From contig NC_065904.1 in NCBI RefSeq assembly GCF_905147045.1, forward strand, positions 4,898,001-4,962,000: 64,000 nt of DNA. The letters run 5' to 3'. The notes below the pieces were generated by a model, which did no database searches, had not been told where the DNA came from, and worked only from the letters and a program-made list of their open reading frames with translations. The position numbers and the translations under genes were made by a program. Shown here in pieces: positions 1-12,800 of the stretch (position 1 is the first letter of the stretch; every line of letters begins with the position of its first letter). The DNA is from Nymphalis io. Lineage: Eukaryota; Arthropoda; Insecta; Lepidoptera; Nymphalidae.

Positions 1-150
1 TAAGATGTTATGGCCCTTGTGCCTGTAATTATACTGGCTCATTTACCCTTCAAACCGGAACACAACAATACCAAGTACTGCTGTTTTGCGGTAGAATATC
101 TGATGAGTAGGTGGTATCTACCCAGAGCTTGCACAAAGCCCTAACTCAAC
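1..150 (-). mobile_element. poly(A) retroposon, family B, cut by window edge
   Basis: Matches the head half of the family ('cccttgtgcctgtaatt' to 'gagcttgcacaaagccct') in the same orientation as the 28361 copy. Confidence 0.8.
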
Positions 151-711
151 CATTAAGATAACACATTTCTTTGCAAATAATTAGTAATTGGCTTAAAAAA
201 TCAATTAAAATATTTGTACTTTTCACCTAAACTACCGACCAAACCAAAACTAAATCTCTCAAATGCATACATTTTGCATATTGATTTCACGTATCAAACA
301 AAAGAGTACTAATTAATAGGCAGGTAATTATTTGTCGCAATTTCGTTATTGGACGTGAAACAAAAGCTGTTGTACATCGAAATCCTGAGCACAAACGTCG
401 ATGACACCGGCCGCCGTATCAATACGCTAATTAATAAGCGTCGGACCGAACCCGAGTACTTTTCAATAAACTAGAGCCATATCAGCGGCGACACTAATTG
501 GGTTGCCATTTTGTAGGTTAAAACGTAAATGTCATTCGAAAATCCATTTGTGTTAATGCGACGTTTTTAAAATGGTATGCAACGTTTTTTTTAAACAAAA
601 TAATCTTTTGATAATGGAAATTGGAAAATACATTTAAAAACAAGCTGACCCGCCCGACTGACGTTGTCTTTTAAGGTTCATGACGACGTCATAAAAATAT
701 ATTTAAAAATC

Positions 712-714
<3 letters not shown>

Positions 715-742
<28 letters not shown>
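715..742. repeat. (TA)n microsatellite
   Basis: A pure TA run 17 bp beyond the exon 8 donor. Confidence 0.95.
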
Positions 743-747
<5 letters not shown>

Positions 748-758
748 GTGTCACTTAC

Positions 759-891
759 CTTAGCCAATGTCTTTTAGCGATGGCTGTGTGGCAACAAATC
801 GCGTCATATTGGTCGGCTATCCATACGATGAGAATAATATAGAATGCTGTTGTTGTATCATTGAAGAACTCTGACATAATGGCTTCCATAC
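759..891 (-). CDS. TMEM259: membralin exon 8 (last exon in window)
   Basis: The acceptor is TTTGACAG and the donor GTAAGTG. It completes the Gly of LALVG and codes MEAIMSEFFND, a hydrophobic helix (TTTAFYIILIVWIADQYDA), then ICCHTAIAKRHWL, leaving two bases of Arg. This is one of the most conserved stretches of membralin. The next family block (about FFYLYHF) is not visible in 1-758, so the following exon must lie outside the window. Confidence 0.96.
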
Positions 892-3800
892 CTGTCAAAC
901 GAAAGATTTTTATTTTAGTTAAGGCTTCGAGTACAATTTGGCTTAATATTAAGTGCAAAGGGACTGCAATAATAAATAAATAATGAAACTCTTTATACCA
1001 AGTTGAAGTAGTAGGTTAATTAAAAATACAGAAACTGAAGATTTGGATTTTTGGAAGATTGGATTTGGATGGAAGGTTTGGATAAAACAGGAGTCTTACG
1101 TATGTATATTTTAATAATTATTTTACGGCCTTACATATAAACCTTGTTTAGCGGGTGATTAGTTTACCAATGCTGAGTTTTCTTCTGTCAAATGTCAAAT
1201 CAATAATAACAAAAAGAGTGAAATCAGTGTTTAACTAAACAATTGCTAAGCAAAAGTACGGCCGTTAGTATAAAAATAATTGTGTAATTAATTCCAATAA
1301 AATAAACGTCTTTCTGCTGGGTTAAAGCCTTGCTCTCCTTTTAAAGAAAAGGTTTTGGAGCTTCTTCCACCACGCTGCACCAATGCGTTTTAGTTAAGTG
1401 TATTAAGTGTATGTAGCAGATTTTCATGTGAAACATGCAGGTTTGTTCACAACATATAAGAATATGTGGTGAAAGATCACCACTAAGGACAAGACGATAG
1501 TTACGATTCACGTATTCTAATACTGAACTATATCGGCAATAAAATAAAAGAGGCTGTATGAAGACGCCTGTTACATCATCGTTACCACTGTTACGTACCA
1601 TAGGTAACGATATTGTGTACAATATATATTTACTATCGTATATAACCCGATGGTAAATATATATATTGAATTAAAATATATATATTGAATTTTATAATTA
1701 AATTGCGAATAAAGTCTGAAGCCTGCAGTGATGAAAAGGCAACAACTTAATTCAACGAAACAACTTTAAACACGTTCTTCATCTAGCAATTAGTCGAACT
1801 GAAGCAGGTCCATGTGAGCGCAACCGCATATTTTAGCTCAGCATTAAATATCGCGGGTCATGTGTGATAGTCATAGGAGACGGTTGGTGTCGGGGAGTAG
1901 GACTAATTAGGTGTCGACAGTTACACCCTAACGACCGAAATCCGAGCACCGCTAGGAGCTTATTAAGCACCCGACATGCTGTGGAACACCACCTCGACTG
2001 CTAAGCATACATTCTAACGTACTATTTTTGTAGTTAATTTAGTAATCATTAACAATTTCAACGGACAAGCTTATTTCTAAATTATCCTTTACCGCAATAT
2101 GAAACTCATTAAGATGAAAAAACGGATCTCCTAAGTCATCTAAATGAAACAGTGGATAGTTGAGCTTATCTAATAAATATGGTGGACAATACCGACTCTA
2201 ATAATAATAAATTCACGTGTTTTCAATTTTTTATCTTATTTTAGATTTTAATAAGCTGTTCTATCATTTCAAATAATAATAAATGCGTGAGAGTAACTTT
2301 TTTGTCAGAAATTTAGAACTGTGCACTTATACAGTTTTATATTTTTGGAAATACATTTTACATGACTTGCTATATGACTTTCGGGAAAATGTTACCTTTA
2401 TAAAATCAAAATACAATAAATTATATTATTATATGTACCAGAAAATAGAAACAGGTCTGAAATTTAAAATTAAATTACGCTTTTTGAAATATCGTTCTTT
2501 CCTATAAGTATAGTTGAATGTAACAGTAACGACAGCAGATTATGTATTAATAAAATTAAAGGTACAATGGACGTTTGTTACTTCTGAATTGTATTATTAA
2601 ATGTGTGACATAAGTTCATAATAAAATTTCGACGTGCAGCAATAAATCCCGTATGAATTTCACACTCAACCCTCAGACAATTGGTCCGGAGCGGGAACAT
2701 AACTCAATATAACACGGACAACTGTCCGGCGCCGCGGCAGAGCCTTATTTGCATTTTGATGAGGCCCAGCACTGATACAATAAACACGTTAGGAGTAGTC
2801 ACGAGCCTGACGACACGCGCCGACAGCCAACCTAACGCTGACGACGAATCAGCGTGTCGCCCTTAACTATGTTGGCACAATTAATCCTAACTTCTAATCT
2901 ATTATATTCTTGAATATGTGATATCAACTTAATTATGCACTTATGAAACATATCCAAAATATGCGTTAAAGCTTTTCTGACAAGGATTGTAGTATATAAT
3001 ATAAGAATGCAATTAATTAGAAGAGATATTTATAAGAAATAATTGAAGTAATGATTTTATAGTTAACATTTTACTAACTGATCTTTCTTTATTTCCAATT
3101 AATAGTAAAGTTTTTATTGTGCGTTTAACGTACCATACATTTTTCATTAAACATATATAAAAGCGAGTCGTCTTAATGTTTTCGTTCCAGCCATAACAGA
3201 TTGAATACAGTATTCGAAGGAAGTAATATTATTGTCTATTATTGTATTCATTCATTCAATAATTTTGCATCTGTAGTGTTTCGCGCGTGCTTTTCACCCA
3301 TCTCCGGCGATCTACGTCTTGTGCCGGAATTAAAATTAATAGCGGACGCCGGCACGTCGGCCGGCCCCGTCTCGACCCGCTCGGTAATTTGTTTACTCGC
3401 TTCGCTACGGATTACGTCGCATGCTCCGATGAATTGGTAACAGCCGTGACTTTTTAGCTCTGAATGATTGAACCGCAAATGCGAAACTTCTTAGCATATA
3501 TCTTTTCATCAAGTAACTTTCTTGTGGTTTTATAATATACGATGATATTGAGACATGACAAATTTATTGCATATGAAAAAATAATTAAGTTAACGCAATT
3601 TTTTTTAATATTCATATTACTATGTCATAAAAATGTAGTTATTGCGTGTAACATTAATTTATATACAATAAACGTTTGTTTATATTGGAACCAATCAGAC
3701 ATAAGGGCGCAAAACAAATGAAAACATATGAAAGTCGATTGTACTCGATAACAGCTCAAGAGCAATCCTCGTATAGCCGGAGGTGTAAGATAGCACACAA

Positions 3801-6800
3801 ATTGTCGCTTCTTCCCAGGTTTTAATCAAGGGGGACACCCGCCGCGTCTGTCGTCCGCGCTTCCTTGAACTTGGCGTAAATTGAGAATAATGGTGCCTGT
3901 ACTATTTTAGGGTTCTTAGGATAAGACAGGACTGAGACATGGCTCCTTTAATGTTCTTTTTGGTATTCATTTATTTACCAAATCGTTTGATTTGCTAAAA
4001 TTGATTTACATAAATATACTGTTACAGTACATATTTTAATATTTATCGATAACTTCCAGTGCGTTTTTAGATCTCTGTAATAAATAATAATAATAATATC
4101 CAGGACATTTTTCACACACGGCCATCTGATCCCAAATTAATCTTGTACAAGGCTTGTGCTATGGAAACCAGACAACTGATATACTACATATACTACTTTT
4201 CTTTTGTAGATACATACTTATACAGATAATTACACCCAGACTCAGGACAAACAGACATGTTCATGCACACAAATGTCTGTCCTGGGTGGGAATCGAACCC
4301 ACAACCTTCGGCGTGAAAGGCAAGTGTTCTACCAACCACGCCAACCGGCTCGTCAAAATATACTGATAATTATAGTCTTGTGACTAAGGATGAAACCTGG
4401 GTTTGCCATTATAACCTTGAGTCAAGTCAAGGAAGAGCGGAAGTTAAAATTGTTATTTTTTGTTCAGTTTCTTCGTACCGTGATTCGTGAGAGATTCGTG
4501 TTGCCTTAATGGTACATATCGTAACTCGTGGGTAGAAATTTACCATTATGAACAAATTAACAAAGTAGGTTGGACGCATATTTCACACTAAGTAAAAATA
4601 TTACTTTATAATTTTAAATTAATTGAAGGTATTCAATTAATTGAAAGGTCTTAAAAATGTAATCTCTGATAGCGTGGCAGTTGACGCTATAACAAAAAGT
4701 AGAAATGATTTTGTATTTTTAAATCCCCTTATATCTTTCATTCCGCCCACTTTTAAAAACTCCCACTCGTAAAAACTCACAGTTGTATGACTAATATAGA
4801 ATTTCAATGACATATTTATTCATTTTCTTCTTTTATAATGATATTTAGTCTGGCTTTAGAATCACGTATCATTACGTAATTAAGTTTGCGACACATATTG
4901 ATGGTTCCGTATTGGCAATCGCTTTCTATCCCGCGGCGATTAAGTTTCGGCGCTAAGCCGTGCATTGGTGATCCGCCTTTACGAGCTCGTTAGGGTCTGT
5001 AATCGCGTTGCAGGAGCCGGATTACGCCTGTGCATTATTAGTGTTTTTATTGATTCACTCGCCTCCCGTCGTAAACTGAGATTATTATTCGCGACGCGCC
5101 CCACCCCGCGTCACCCGCCCGCCTCAGCTGACTTGTTTTGTTACTTAATCGCAACGATAACAACATTTAACGACGGCTAGGTGACTGGCTTAATTCCACT
5201 CCGATGTTTAGTGCTCATTCTATTTTCATTAACCATTTACCCACTTAATGATCCAAATCCTAAGGGAGTGATTCAAAGACTTGGTGTCCATAAAATTAAA
5301 CCTTGGCGTGACCTGCTACACATAGTTAGGCGAATGTTGACCTTTGGCCTTGATTAGCCTATATACCGTAGCACGATCATCTAGTAAAAATAATATTTAA
5401 AATATATTTATAAAGCCGGTCCGTATTTACTTATAACGCACTATATAAATAAATTCATATTTAATATGTTAACTGCAGATGAAGAACTGCATGGAAGCAA
5501 ATGTGCATCTCCTGCTGCCGAGAACAGAAATTGTCTTTAAGTTTTTTAATTTCCCCTTATCTAAACTTGATCCCCGATCTGTTTAAACTTTAACGATGTA
5601 CATATGTTATGCATTTCATACATTATATTTGATTTTTCATACATTACATTTTAAACGGCGATTCGGATTTTATTCAGCTCGTGACCACGACCAGATGGAA
5701 CTTTGTCGATACGCCGTACAACATAAAAAAGTATGGTCATGTTTAAGCCATGAATATAAAATATGAATTGGTCTCCACAATCACATTATAATTTAATCAT
5801 ACAAAATTTGACCAGATAATAGTCATTTTTTAATTTACTTTACTTGTACAATAGCTTTAATGTTAAAAATGTTAGTATAACCGCATTGATTAAAGATATA
5901 TCAAAATAATACAAAAAGCAAGTTGTTTTGACTACGTCGCTACGCCTCATCCTAGCGAGTCTGACACACGATCATTCTATTATGTCAAAATATGCGTTCT
6001 CTTTTAGTTATAGTTATGGATATGTAGAGAGATATTATTTTTTAAACAAAAATATATATAATTTTGTTACTTTTTTATTCAGAAATAATCAAAATACCAT
6101 TATAGGCTTTTATCGATAATATAGTGTAAGGTTTATATATTTGTTATTATTATTAGAAAATCTCTCACTATTCATTTTATAATAATGAACTTTACTTAAA
6201 TTAAGTCTTAGTTATACGAGTACAATATCAAACAACGAATTGCGTCATTTTTTTTACAAAACGTGTTGCAGGTATAATTCATTCAACTCGATAATAAACT
6301 TTCGTTAAAGAAAATATGATAAACTAAAGTGATAATACGTCTAAAGTATCAACCGCCAACTATCAAACGTATAGTAAAAACTTTCTCGTTCAATGAGATT
6401 ACTCCCTCTGAACCTCGTTTCGGGGACGGGACAACGGCATTACACATTTGTTATACTCGTCTCCGCCGGTGTTCGTTTTTATAGCAATATAGCCTTTATT
6501 ACATACATGGTAAGATCAGGTATTCTTAGTGCAACCGCAAGTACATCGAACCGTCGTCAATTTGTATCGAACGAGCATGCATGTTAATAAAGCCTATTGT
6601 GTGCCTCGCCTTAGCCAGATTAGCTCACCAAGACGGTCTTTGCCAATCTAATACAGACTTATGCTTTCGATACTCGACATCGTTATCATATACACAGGCT
6701 ATGCCTAATAAATGTATTATTTGTGACAATTTTAAAAAACCTATAATACATAGTAATAATAATAGGATAATGCGCAGTCAATCAGTTTTAATTCTATGGC

Positions 6801-9800
6801 TATATCGTACGTTCTTTTAGAGAACAACTTATAATTGCGATTTTTTTTTCACTTTTAATAAGTTAAACAAAAAGTACATGTGCAAAAACATTGATATATA
6901 ATTAAACAAAGAAACAATCTCGGCACGATTCATTACGCATAATATAAAATTTAAAACGTCTAAGTACCCGGATAATAATATAAATTAATTAATTTACTAC
7001 CTAAACATTTTCCAATAATCATCGAAGGTAAAATATAGCGATATTATAATAAGGATTATTGGCCCAAAACGTTACGTAGCGTCTTACGAGAGAACCCCTA
7101 GCACTCGAGTGGAAGAAGAGTCAATCATTAGAGCCGATGAAGAGGTTAATTTCGATAATCCGCTTTACCACTCACCTAAAATCTGTTGCCTGACTCTCGG
7201 CGCCGACAGCGTTGAGGAGATTACTGTCATCGGTACACAATGGTATAATACTTAGGTATATCGGCGATACCGTCGGTTCATCGTGCCATTAATGAAGCGT
7301 ACGTGTCGGGCTAGTCCGGTCCCTTGTGATCAAGGCGAGTGCGGGCCGTAGTTTAATTAGGGCAGCGGTTTAACAAACTGCTAATGGTGAAAATGGATCA
7401 GTGTATCGGTCGGTCTAGCTAGCTAGATGTGGCCCGCGGTCAAATCAACATTTGCCGACGGATCGAATTACGGTTCGCCGCCACGTCACCCGTAACGTAA
7501 TTGATTCAGTGTCCGCTGGGCGCTGGCACGCCTTTTTGTCTCTCACCCGGAAAAATGCAAAATCCACCAATAATTCAATATCCTCACACTGTCAACGTTG
7601 CCGCCGCCGTTCCAGCGACGATATAACTTATAATTTGCTTTTAAAATATTGTGCTGCTTTATACTTCTACAAATAATTTTAGATTTTACGCACATGAAAT
7701 TTTTAAAACTAATGTATTAAAAGTATAAAATACCGAAATTTAAACATGTGTTGTCGAAAAATAGCCGTATTAAATAAAGAAAAGATATGAAGACTAATAT
7801 GGTTTCATTTTAAAAGCGAGTAAAGAATATGCAGGTATTTATTTATACATAATTTATTCTTGTTTACAAATATAATATAAAAAATACTTTCGTTCTATAA
7901 TATCGTCATTAGAATTTGATTTAATCTATGCACTTTTGACAAGTAAGCATGTTACAATAATAGCGTGCAATATCAAAAAGGCAAACACCAAGTCGAAAGC
8001 ATACGATTAGGTGCCTTAATAATTTTATAAAAATATACTAAAATATTATACACAAAATACAGTGTAAAGTCCATTCGCGTGAGTACATTCTTACGTGCAA
8101 TTGAACAGCATCCGACGTGGAAACAGATACACGACAAATGCACAGAAACACTCATATCGAAACGAAAACATTTCACCGATACGAAATATCGGAGACGAAT
8201 ATTCGTATTTCATTTGTTATTACGGTAGGGGTTATGAGTTGCACCTATAATACATCTCTATGTGTGGTCTACGTGAACAGTTCTATTTGTACTCATTGAA
8301 GAACAAATAAGTAGTACGAACTTAATCTTATAAATTAATAGTATAAAAAAACATTTTTCAAAACAAGATATACAAAATTTCTTGTTTATGCCGATCATTG
8401 AGAAGTTCCTTTGTCTGGAGCCGATCCTGGGTGTAGAATAAGTCATGCTTACCATAAAAATGCATTAAAATGTAAAATTTTAACTCCGTTGGATAAGAGG
8501 AATTAGTAGTAATGAAGCTTGCATAATGTGACCTTAACAAACTACATATATTGCATGTTAATAATATATACATTGCAAGTTAAAAATATCTTGTAATAAC
8601 AATTAATGCAAGGAAGACCTATGCATTTCAATCATAATATTTCTTTATAATTCAATCCAATCAGATTATATTACTTTAAGTTTATTGAGTTTGAACTTCA
8701 ACATCTTTGCTCTTTCTAACAAAAATCTTTAATAGTTTTTATAACCTATATATTAAAGTATATTTGATACCATATAAAGTTTTTATTTCTTAACACATTC
8801 ATATTTAACAATATTATCTAATGAATGTGTTAATAACATAAACAAATACTTGAGCGAAAACTCATTTTCTTCCTCTATATTATTAAATAATCCTTAATAA
8901 CGTAGTAAATATACGCAATATTAAGATCGAAATTATATTTAATGTAGAGTGTTGGACTTATATCCTGTGGGAGTTATCCGGTATATTTGAAATTGGCTTC
9001 ATAAAAGAATCGTAACGTAGTGTACGCATTTCAAAATGAAAAACAACTAGAAAATCGCCAGGGACGATGGCGCAAGCAATATTGCAGGATTTGATTTAAA
9101 ACTACGACATGCCGTTCTATCAAAGTGTACCGATAAAAAACAAATTTCCAAACGACACAGTTAATTCCCTTGAAGATCAAATAATTCCATCTATATATTT
9201 TTAAATTGTACCATGACTGACTGACAGACAACGTTCAATCTCATCAAAGCTACATAGAAATATGAAATTTAAATGCAATCTTCATTTTATAATGTAAGAA
9301 AGATAGAATTTACTTATATTTAGATTTTCAAGAGGGCGTTTCTGGGATATTAACACTATATTATCGCGGTATAACTAATAATCTCCACCAACTATAATTT
9401 TCCACCAACCCGCATTGGAGCAGCGTGGTGGAATAAGCTCCAAACCTTCTCCTCAAAAAAGGGAGAGGAGGTCTTTAGCCCAGCAGTGGGACATTCACAG
9501 GCTGTTACTGTAGCTAATAATAATAAAAAAACACCTATGAGCGCCTTTATTATATATACACATGTATTTTATAATCAAATTAATTTCAATTAATTCATGT
9601 TGGTCACAAAATATTTAAAAACCTTTTTAATTATTTTCTATGAATTTTAATACACAATCTTACAAGCTTACAATGATGTTTATTCCTTAATCAAATTTAT
9701 CAAAATGTTTAATGTATCCTTACTTATGTAAAAGTAAAATATTTCACACTAACCGCCTAACATGAGTGACATGATACAATCAAAAGTTGGGCGACAGACA

Positions 9801-12800
9801 CCGGTCGCTTCCGTCCGCCTCGGATGTAGACAATTTGCAACTAAATTCATCAATGCTTACGAAACCCACTTACGTCGGCTTTGATGTAATTGGGCCTCAA
9901 GGGCGACATTATGCTTCATTTTCCCGAGTACTGGTAAAATAACACGGCGTTTGTGGGGAAGTAATGCAGTTTGTGGGGAAGTAATTACGAGAACTGCAAT
10001 GGAGAGGCTGAAGAAAATATGAAGGAACCGAAACATTACCAAAGCAACCAAGATCCGGCTCGTACAAACGCTTGTTTTCCCCATATTTCTATACGCTGCG
10101 GAGACGTGGACTTTGCGGCAGGTCGAAAAAAAGAAGATCGATACTCTGGAGATGTGGTGCTGGAGACGAATGCTAAGAGTTTCGTGGACCGAATTTCGCA
10201 CCAATATCTCCATTCTTCAAGAACTCGGCATCAAACAGCGTCTTTCGGCGCTGGTTCGAAAGCGCATACTAACATTTTTTGGACACGTCTCCCGGCATTG
10301 AAATGACTCCATTGAACGCCTTGTTATTCAAGGCAAGGTGGATGGCATCAGACCACGTGGAAAGACGCCCATGCGATGGACCGACCAAATAAAAACAACT
10401 GTTGGCGGTCCTTTGCATGAATGCACCAGGCTCACCACTAACAGGGACATAAGGCTAAGGCTCGTGAGGCGAATAACATCTGCGCCGAATAATTCATAGA
10501 TACATACTTCATTGCGACCACGACCGCTCTGACAAGAGTGTCACGACGAAGAAGAAGAAGAATGCAGTTTGGCAATCGTGAAAGGATTTTAACTTTTAAT
10601 ATATACATGATTATTTGTAAAAACGATCAAACCTATAAACCTCGCAATACCTTATTACTAACACAATAAAGAATAACATTTTGTTCTAAGACTTGTTCCA
10701 AAACCTAATGGATTTTCCAAAAATAGACATTCAAGTTTTTGTTGTTTTCTCTGACATTTTACATCTGTATTTAAACCCTATTCCAATCGGAGTAGGAATA
10801 AAGGTAAACATGGCATAGATTTACAAATTGCACTCGATTTTCTAATTGTTCTGTTGTATTACGCACTATAAACAGTTATTGATTAATTTATCTTTATTTA
10901 AAATACAACACAATTTCACTTAACTATTTATAACCACATTAATTTAACTTTCGAAGTTCCAATTACAACTTCGCGGATATTGAAAACGCCATTTTTTCGC
11001 GAGTCCATGGTGAATATGATAAATTATTCAAGATCTTGACCAATTATATCGCGTCAATTGATATCAAAAAAACCGAGATGGCCCTGTGGTAAGAACGCGT
11101 GAATCTTAACCGATGATCGTGGGTTCAAACCCGGGCAAGCACCACTGAATTTTCATGTGCTTAATTTGTGATTATAATTCATCTTGTGCTTTACGGTGAA
11201 GGAAAACATCGTGAGGAAACCTGCATGTGTCTAATTTCACTGAAGTTCTGCCACATGTGAATTCTACCAACCCGCATTGGAGCAGCGTGGTGGAATAAGC
11301 TCCAAACCTTCTCCTTAAAAAGAGGAGAGGAGGCCTTTAGCCCAGCAGTGGGACATTCACAGGCTGTTACGGTACGGTACGGTACGGAATTGATATCAAT
11401 GTCAGTTGTTTTTTTGGGTTTACTCCTCTGGTGGTTGGAATAGGTTATAGTAGTGAGTAGTTACATCACGTCTACCGTGCTTTGTGATCCGTAAAAATAT
11501 TTCGGAGTACCCATCGAATCATGGGCCCATGGAATTGTTTAAATTGCTTGCTAGACTTGTAGGTACACTGCAACCACAATCGCTTCATACTCAACTAGAT
11601 TTAGGACTGTCTACAGAATAAAAAAAATTATACGCACTAAGTATCGAAAATCGACAAAGACATGCTGCGCGAGCGCCTCTTAGTGAAAGACGAGTGATAG
11701 CAAATAAATTAGCGTGCTACATCTTAGACCGTGTCGATGCTTTACATCAGGCAAGTCAACGGTCAAACGCTGGCCTATTAGTAGTAAAAAAAAATAACTA
11801 GCTTTCTTCGAGTTGTTAATATTTAAAAAAATCATTTTTATTATGTAAATTCTTGTATGAAAGAAAATTCTAATGAATTATTTAAATTCAAAGAACTAAA
11901 GCCGTTAATTATGACGTTAGTTATATGGTACGGCGAGATTATTAATGTTATACAAACAATTTTGTATACATAATAAAATAACACAACAAAATCTAAATTG
12001 TTAACTTTTCGAAATATTATTAGTCAGCTTGTGTTTTTTATCCTTCGATTTATTGATGATTTTTATTTATTTTTGTATATGTCTGAGGCTGAGAGTCGTT
12101 ATTTCGAATTTAAAGTGGATAATTCCGAATGGTCAATAATGAACAGGTCGATGCGCACCCATAAAACCATCGACTCTAATAACTTATTATTATTATGAAT
12201 AATTCATTGTTTTATTCAAATAATATTATATCTTATTTAGTCATTTTATTAGTTGCAGCCGTTTTATTACTACGTGTCAATAATACTCGTTACACTAGTA
12301 ATATTTTAAAGAAATAATTCATCATTAAGGAATACTAAGAAAATGTCGAAGATAAGGGTTATAATTATTGTATCAAAAGTGACATAAATCTATCCGAAGC
12401 ATCATTTGCAAGCAGCAGCGGATGTTGGCAATTTGAAACTAAATTCATTATAGCTTACGAAACCGACTTACTGGGCTTTGAAGTAATTGAGCCCCTAGGG
12501 CGATGTAACGCTTCGTTTTACAGATACTTGCAACGCGAGACAGATACGCTTCAACGGCATGCAAACTGCAAGTAAACCGTTTTTCACGAAAGTTCATTTT
12601 TACAAAAAATATCTATTATATAGGTATTAAAAAAACATTATCTAAATCTGAAAATGTTGAAAGTCAACATTTTCCCCTCTCCCCTCCCTCTGTGATACTC
12701 CGCTGGTGATGCAAAGCAAAATCGCCATGCTGGGGATTGACGTTCGCTGCGACCTTAGTCCAAGGGATTACATCGAGGCTGTTATAAAAACAGCTTCACG

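Larger units (their letters stand above)
1..758 (-). other. membralin intron 8, partial
   Basis: No coding sequence was found here. It contains a retroposon fragment at the edge (1-150), a moderately GC-richer stretch at 360-500, a short piece near 645-672 resembling a repeat that begins 'gctgacccgcccgac', and a (TA)n run just outside the exon 8 donor. Confidence 0.7.

Noticed and set aside
1..758. Search for membralin exon 9
   Set aside because: No sequence resembling the next conserved block (about FFYLYHF) was found, so it must be beyond the edge.
4290..4355. tRNA-Glu gene on the minus strand
   Set aside because: Same reason: head of a dispersed SINE present in three copies.
9857..10213. 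118-codon minus-strand open frame
   Set aside because: Antisense shadow of the RTE-like reverse transcriptase fragment.
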